A stretch of DNA of 64,000 bases. It comes from Excoecaria cochinchinensis (taxonomy: Eukaryota; Streptophyta; Magnoliopsida; Malpighiales; Euphorbiaceae). Position 1 is the first letter of the stretch; each line of letters opens with the position of its first letter. The notes below the pieces were generated by a model, which did no database searches, was not told the origin of the DNA, and worked only from the letters and a program-made list of their open reading frames with translations. Where the stretch lies: the NCBI GenBank assembly GCA_947683425.1, contig CANTUQ010000055.1, positions 25,042,001 to 25,106,000 of the forward strand. Reading direction: 5' to 3'. The translations under genes were made by a program, and so were the position numbers. This document shows, in pieces, positions 58,636 through 64,000 of this stretch.

Positions 58636-59522
58636 TTTAGTGTTTGAGACTTCACTCCGAAAGTGCTTTGGTTAAAATTTATAATTGGATTTTTGAAACT
58701 TAAAATTCTATCTCTTTTCAAAAATTACATCATATCATTTTAGAGCCTTAGACTTACGCTAGTTGGTCCCTATCTTACCCCGGTGCGTTCCCGAAGCACG
58801 ACCCTACTTTCACTCATTGTAGGGAAGTGTTAAGGATAATCACCAGCCCAAGCCTTGTACCTTTTGGTATATTAAAATGGAGACCCAATCGGTCGTTATG
58901 CTCACGACGAGCTAGACCCGTTGGCGCGGTCCATGCTTGGGTAGCCCTAAAGTATCATCACCTTGACCAAAGCCCATGTAATGGAAAATAGAAACTTTCC
59001 CTAAGGGGGCATGCTCCTTAATACGATGCTTGTGATACGGGCTATCACATATTAAGCAAAATCAACCAAATCAAATGGTCTTCATCAAAGGCTTTCATGC
59101 CCCGTTGGGCCCACTTTGGTTTAGTTGAATTGCCCAAATATGTAATAGCCAAAACCCATACGAATGCGCATTAGATTAAGACTGTTATGCTGCCGGTTTT
59201 CCACCGTGCACTATACGTGTCCGATGGGTTCCCTGTTAACCCTCGGATGAAGCCCGCCTAGGAAAGAGACCGCACAACCCCGTGTGTGGGAGTGATAAGG
59301 TTGGAAGGATCTACCAGTCTGCATGTGGTTGTAAATGCTGCACGTTATGCTCATGCATCACATGTCATCCATGCATCATTCTAACCCCTTTGATTTTTCA
59401 GCCATCATACACCATTCACCGGGGAGGTTCTGGGGTCCTCATAGCTATCTGAAGAGTAAGCAGAGTTCGAAGTGGTTGGCAGAGATCTACCGTCTTAGCC
59501 AGAGCATCCATAGACATTGGGA
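58636..59522 (+). other. untranslated leader of element D
   Basis: No frame is shared with the leaders of B and C, although the DNA is. Ogre elements can have an extra ORF here; none is seen. Confidence 0.75.
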
Positions 59523-60605
59523 ATGGCTGGTCCTTCGCGACAGATTGAAGAGGCCCATGTCATGATTGCCCGAGAACTAGATGAAAAGTTTGAAAAACTT
59601 GAGGGGAGGTTGTCAGCCACAATTAAGGAAAGGTTGGACGCCGTAGCACTAATTCTTCAAGCTCAAGTCACTGCAGCTACACTTAACCGATTTGAGCTAT
59701 CCACGACCAAAAAGGAGTGTGAGATGATGGGTGTAATGTCTCAATTCGCTCTTGAGCCTAGGGGCGAGATGACACCCAACTCACTGATCGAGCAAGTGGA
59801 AAGGGGGAAAGGACTAGGGCCCTTACAGCCGATGGGTCCTCTCAGTCCCGCAGACACTAAAAAGAGATTAGCTGATCTTGAGGAGGAGATCATGAGGTCC
59901 AAGCTTGCAACTACCCGGACACCTCCCGATGGAGCCGTTACTAGCCCTGTGAGTTTCGGAATTGGTTACTATGGTGATAGCAGAGGTACAAAAAGGATGG
60001 GGAAGGCGCCAATGGTTGAGATGGCTCAGAGGCGTTACTCTAATTTAGGCAGACCTTTGTCTTGGGTCCTGGAAAGGCTGATCAAGAAGGGGGTGTTGCA
60101 ACCATTGCCGTCCAAGCCGGCAAAGACCTGGGGGCAGCCCGGGCACAAGGAAGGCGAGTACTGCGCCTACCACCAACACACTGGCCATATGACGGATAAT
60201 TGTGCTAGGCTGAGGCACCAGATTCAGGATCTGATCGATAGCAACCTGATCACAAATCCTGAATGCCGCCAGGGTAGCCACGGGAGCTTAAGTTTTGCAG
60301 GGGGCGATGGAGAAGGTTTTAGAGCCACAAGGACCCCGACTTTCGGAATGACTCAGAGCCATTACGCCATACTGAAAAAACCCCTATCCAAGCACTTTGC
60401 CCATTTTGTCAGTAAGGGGAAAATACAGTCAATGCCGACCCAACCTGCCAGGGGCCAAGGGCGCCCCAATCACCGAACAGATTTGTATTGTGCCTACCAT
60501 CAGCGTACCGGGCACGAGACTGACGAGTGCCGAATTCTGAGGAGGCAAATTCTACACTTAATTGATGAGGAGCTGAGAAGTGAGGAGAATGGTTCCCAAA
60601 AATGA
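59523..60605 (+). CDS. shortened Gag of Tat element D, open over 360 codons
   Basis: Begins at ATG 59523 (MAGPSRQIEEAH); the reading could be extended only by a TTG. Parts: charged, coiled-coil-like N-terminus (residues 1-60); linker with PLSPADTKKRLADLEEEI (about 105-122); RRYSNLGRPLSWVLERLIKK (173-192); a Cys/His motif C-x2-H-x4-H-x4-C (214-227); a second repeat of the unit HYAILKKPLSKHF (about 280) and Cys/His motif (323-336). Gag packages element RNA. The central gag domain seen in B (LMGPAVDWYHGL) is absent, yet the frame is open, so the shortening is in frame. Whether it is made is unknown. Confidence 0.85.
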   Translation: MAGPSRQIEEAHVMIARELDEKFEKLEGRLSATIKERLDAVALILQAQVTAATLNRFELSTTKKECEMMGVMSQFALEPRGEMTPNSLIEQVERGKGLGPLQPMGPLSPADTKKRLADLEEEIMRSKLATTRTPPDGAVTSPVSFGIGYYGDSRGTKRMGKAPMVEMAQRRYSNLGRPLSWVLERLIKKGVLQPLPSKPAKTWGQPGHKEGEYCAYHQHTGHMTDNCARLRHQIQDLIDSNLITNPECRQGSHGSLSFAGGDGEGFRATRTPTFGMTQSHYAILKKPLSKHFAHFVSKGKIQSMPTQPARGQGRPNHRTDLYCAYHQRTGHETDECRILRRQILHLIDEELRSEENGSQK

Positions 60606-61354
60606 TAATAGGCCGTTGACTGCAGCGTCCGCATTGGCAAGGGAAGAAGGAAGTAGCTATTTAGATGTTCTTTTTTATTTCTGAACTATTTAATGATGAC
60701 AGTTTTAATTATAGTTTTTCTTGAATGAAATGGATGGTTTTGCTATCTTGTGTGATGTTTCTTATGATTTCATTATGCATAATCATGGCACATTTACATT
60801 TGACATTGGTTCAGCTAATGCCATTCCATTCAATCTCGGAACTTTGGGAGAACCCAAAGAAAATCTTGATAGCATCTGTTATGACTCCTGAAGAGAGATG
60901 AAATTTGAGAGATAAAAAAAAATATATAAAAATAAATATAAAATAAATAAAAAGAGCCTTTGCCTGGACCTGGTATGACATGCTGAAAATTGACAAAGAC
61001 ATTCTTGAGATCAATACTACTTCCACGCGCCAACATGACGACGAACCGAATGTTGAAAGCCATTTCTTTGCACTCCCACGACATCTGGGATGCATATGAT
61101 GCCACCAAATAAGCCCAAGCTTCGAAAGCTACATCAGGAGTTAGGCGAATGAGACTCAAGACCTTCACAAAGAAAACATAACTCACCAGAATACAACTCA
61201 TCAAAACCAAACAACGTGAACCCTTTCCTCTCAACCATTTGAAATGTGTACCCCAAAAACAATTACGATCGACTCTTAACCATCCAGAACCCTTATAGCC
61301 AAAATTCTTGCTAAAACTATATGCCCGACTGGATTGAGCAATATGGTCCCAGTG
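60606..61354 (+). pseudogene. pol region between gag and RT, element D
   Basis: Fragments in order: FDIGSANAIPFNLGTLGEPK (60800-60860), FAWTWYDMLKIDKDILEI (60962-61015), the motif usually just ahead of RT in gypsy pol, and NKPKLRKLHQELGE (61107-61148). Stops lie between all of them. No protease site found. Confidence 0.65.
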
Positions 61355-61645
61355 GTTAAGGTAAAAAGTGCACGTATGTGTAAAATTGAGGACTTGAGCG
61401 AAGCTTGTAAAAAAAAAAAAAAAATTGGGTTAAAAAAAAAAAATATATTAAAAAAAAAAAATCAATCAATCAAAAAAAAAAAAAAAAACTTAAATTAAAA
61501 AAAAAAAAAAAAAAATAATTCAAAAAAAAAATTAAATAAAAAAGAAGAGAGAAGAAAAGAGAGAATTGATCAGGGGGCAAGGGAATACTTTTTGAAGAAA
61601 AGCTTCGCTCAAATCTTGTTGATCTACACATGCCTGCACATTGTC
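61355..61645. repeat. fold-back of reverse transcriptase sequence in element D
   Basis: Sense: 61330-61408 reads MVPVVKVKSARMCKIEDLSEAC, a decayed RT start (the VPV.KK....R.CVD..DLN.AC motif). An A-rich spacer follows (61409-61600). Then 61640-61601, read on the minus strand, gives VQACVDQQDLSEAF, the same RT motif inverted. Arms of about 39 bp (61368-61406 and 61601-61640) pair at roughly three quarters of positions. Same order as in element C. Confidence 0.8.
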
Positions 61646-62280
61646 ATTCTTTTTTAGCTACTGAAAAGGAGCTAAAAGGCTAAACCACAAACCATCCACC
61701 CAATTCCAGCCGTTGAAAACCATTTCGAAAGCTTGAACTACTAAGGCTGATAAAAGTACCACAGATCATCCGAGCCCAACTTGTCACCCTATCTCAGCCA
61801 TTGAAAGGCCATTCCAGGGTTGACCCACCAAAGCCAATGAAGGCCAAACGCAAAACTTCATATTCAAGCCCCAAATAAGGAACCCATCACCTCGACCAGT
61901 CTGCATGAGGGCTAAGACCAAGACTTTGATACCAAGGGGAGCCACTCTCAGAAGCAGCAATCCCCCTGGTAGATAAAGATGACAGCGAATTCAACCAATG
62001 CTGACAAACTGAAGGAGGGTCCATGGCGGAGGCTTAAAAATAAAAATAAAAAAAAAAGAGAGAAAATATTCAATCAAGAAAACCCGCGAGGGCTGATTGG
62101 AAACAGGAGTCTGATGCTTACAAGACCCACTCTGAGATTAGATGTAATTTTTGCATTCTGAATCCATGTTAAATGGTGATTATGTATAGAGAAATTGTGC
62201 TGAAATGCACACAGTTTTATGCAAATACATAAAGCAAAAGCAGTTTAACTCATCATTTCCTAGTTCTTTTATAAAAAGTA
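61646..62280 (+). other. element D interior without recognisable domain
   Basis: Stands where RT should be. A run of Pro/Lys-rich frame (61680-61900, 'RLIKVPQII', 'DPPKPMKAKRKTS') may be a decayed linker. No RT catalytic box. Confidence 0.45.
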
Positions 62281-62654
62281 AAATCTAAGCGGCTACTCTA
62301 CTCCTGCTCTTGCCAGCCAGATGCCTAAGTTGTCGTGTCCCGTTGTCAGGTGCCGGACTGAGTATCCATCTTTTGCACTCATCAGTAGAAGTTACAAAAT
62401 GGGTACCGAAAGGGGTATGACAGTTTTCGCCGGCGGTTGGCTCCAAAGATCCTGATAGCGAGAGGTAAAAGTTTGCAGAAAAGATTCCTCCCCGGAACGA
62501 TAATGGGTCCCTGGCTGGGTCCTGAGTCATCCCGAGCTGGCGAGCACGTCGGGCAATGATACAAAAAGTAGCTTGACAAAGCTCGCACAGGAGAACACAC
62601 CCCGAAAATCCGTCGACGACTGCATCTGATATCTCACTGAATCTAGCAATGCCC
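62281..62654. other. unidentified segment of higher GC in element D
   Basis: A 370-bp stretch with open minus-strand frame joins directly to RNase H sequence at about 62655. Its minus-strand reading (including ELCQATFCIIARRARQLG) has protein-like pieces but I do not recognise it. It has no counterpart in copies A, B or C in the window. It may be captured DNA or a piece of this family not seen elsewhere. Confidence 0.4.
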
Positions 62655-63292
62655 TCGTTGTTAGGGGAGATGGGAAGATGGCTAATACTGCTGCAAGAAT
62701 TTGATGTGGAGTATGTCACGAGAAAGACCATCAAAGGTCGGGCAGTTGCGGAGTTTCTTGCCGACCATCCAATTGAAGCAGACCGGCTAGAATATGAATT
62801 CCCCGACAAACATCTGGTGGCCATCACCGTACAGAAGTGGCGGATGTATTTTGATCGGGCAGTAAATAACGAAGGGGCCGGGACAGGAGTAATTCTAGCA
62901 ACCCCAGATGGTGAGAAGCCCCCCTTAGCTAAGAAACTGAGATATAAAGCCACAAATAACGAAGCTGAGAAGAAGCCTGCATCTTTGGGTTAGAAGCACT
63001 CTCAGCCATGGGGGCAAAAGTAGTAGAGGTCTTTGCGGACTCGTCCTTAGTAATCCACCAAGTCAGGGGTGAATGGACCGTTAAGGAAGAGTGGTTGTTG
63101 CCATATGTGAGGTGTTTAAAAGAACTAAGCGGCCGGTTTGAAATTTGCACTTTTAACTACGTGCCCCTAGATGAGAACCAATTGGCAGATGCCTTAGCCA
63201 CCCTGGTATCCGTGTCGGATAAGCCCAAGGGAATAGCCATGAGGCCTGTGCACATTTCTAGTGGAGACAAGCCATACTTTGAGACTGAATGA
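62655..63292 (+). pseudogene. RNase H region, two domains, element D
   Basis: MGRWLILLQEFDVEYV and AVAEFLADHP (62668-62770) are the end of the RT-linked RNase H. Then a second RNase H: WRMYFDRAVNNEGAGTGVIL (62838-62897), TNNEAE (62950), after a 1-nt loss near 62966 EACIFGLEALS in another frame, then VFADSSLVIHQVRGEW (63035-63080) and NQLADALATL (63176-63205). Two RNase H domains mark the Tat lineage. Broken by the frameshift and ended by TGA at 63290-63292. Confidence 0.88.
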
Positions 63293-64000
63293 GTTGGGGA
63301 TGTTGAGACTACGGACGAAAAGCCATGGTACTATGATGTCCAGAATTATTTGGAAAGGGCGGTGTTCCCAGAAGAAGCCACTGAAAAAGACCAGAGGATG
63401 ATTCGCAAGTTGTCCACTCAGTTCATCAGTGTAAACGGTGTGCTGTACAAGAGACAGGCCGATGGCATACAACTCAGATGTTTAGATGAGAAAGAGGCCA
63501 AAAGGGTTATGGAGGAAACCCATGCAGGGGTCTGTGGGGCCTATATGAATGGTCTAGCCCTAGCAAAGAAAATAATGCGGCAAGGATTCTTCTGGCTGAC
63601 AATGCAGTACAGCTCTAAATATGTGAAGGAGTGCCAATTATGCCAACAATACGCTAATCTGAGACACCTTCCAGTTTCGGAGTTGTGTAACCTGGCATCT
63701 CCATGGTCGTTCGCAGCATGGGGAATTGACATTATAGGAGAAGTACACCTGACAGCCTCCGATGGACACCGATTTATTGTGGTTGCTATCAATTATTTCA
63801 CCAAATAGCTCGAGGCTGAATCCTTCAAGAAGTTGGGCACCCGGGAAATGACCGAGTTCATCGAGCGACATTTGATCTGTAGGTACGGGCTCCCGCATCA
63901 CATCGTGTCAGATAATGGGGTACAATTCCAAGCTGAGACTAAGAAGATGCTCAAGAAGTACGCCATCCAACACCATAAGTCCTCTCCATACCGACCACAG
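63293..64000 (+). pseudogene. integrase of element D (partial at window edge)
   Basis: Frame continues from RNase H after the TGA. N-terminal zinc-binding part: THAGVCGAYMNG (63520-) with Tyr where the second His of HHCC belongs, then CQLCQQYA. Core: WGIDIIGEV with the first Asp (63720), INYFTK then a TAG at 63806-63808 in place of the usual Trp, ICRYGLPHHIVSDNG with the second Asp (63875-63920), HHKSSPYRPQ at the end. The catalytic Glu would lie beyond the window. Two stops and the His loss show it is inactive. Confidence 0.9.

Noticed and set aside
62285..62953. 222-codon minus-strand frame
   Set aside because: Its first third is the exact antisense of RNase H sequence; the rest covers the unidentified segment and has no recognised motif, so it is reported as a segment, not as a gene.

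Overview
The window is nuclear DNA of a flowering plant, probably a eudicot. It is AT-rich and almost wholly built of nested LTR retrotransposons, with plant-type primer binding sites (tRNA-Met, and a second type reading TGGCGACTCCACTGGGGA), long LTRs, hAT-type MITEs and long AAT/TTC/TA microsatellites. I can support only one intact host gene: a two-coding-exon gene of the RTE1/RTH (DUF778) family on the minus strand at 16747-17782.

Layout. 1-5159: 3' end of a Tat-lineage (Ogre/Retand-like) Ty3/gypsy element (copy A, plus strand): 3' UTR with tandem repeats, PPT, 3.3-kb LTR. 5160-15020: an old LTR interrupted by a complete, decayed Ty1/copia element (5764-13883, TSD GTTAT) and by a hAT MITE (14145-14791, TSD GCTACCAG). 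15021-20540: the gene island with the RTE1-like gene and a second TIR element (19774-20332). 20540-24706: truncated Tat element B (minus) with a gag relic and its 5' LTR. 24707-35589: chromovirus-type (Tekay-like) LTR sequence split by a Tat solo LTR (27203-31608), which itself holds a copia solo LTR; then a minus-strand Tekay-like LTR with a piece of integrase. 35590-42278: a gene-less Tekay-like element carrying a second copy of the copia solo LTR (39979-41555, TSD CGATT). 42279-54113: Tat element C (minus), inserted in the Tekay-like 3' LTR. 54114-55704: two LTR fragments of other families. 55705-64000: Tat element D (plus), running off the window inside integrase.

No operon-like cooperation exists here; the relations are those of nested insertions. 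The four Tat copies show unusual shared traits. Copies C and D share a gag lacking the central gag domain and a fold-back piece of reverse transcriptase around an A-rich spacer, so they look like members of one defective, trans-mobilised subfamily. Copies A and C carry tandem arrays upstream of the 3' LTR that are all alternating dimers (77, 81 and 180 bp), resembling satellites in formation. An antisense ORF relic lies between integrase and 3' LTR in C, with a matching ATG in A. An 11-nt copy of the primer binding site is repeated inside the LTRs. The copia element has ten CACGTG hexamers in 456 bp of its leader.

Limits: domain calls are by eye from translated motifs; no searches or alignments were run. 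Family names for LTR fragments without coding sequence are tentative.
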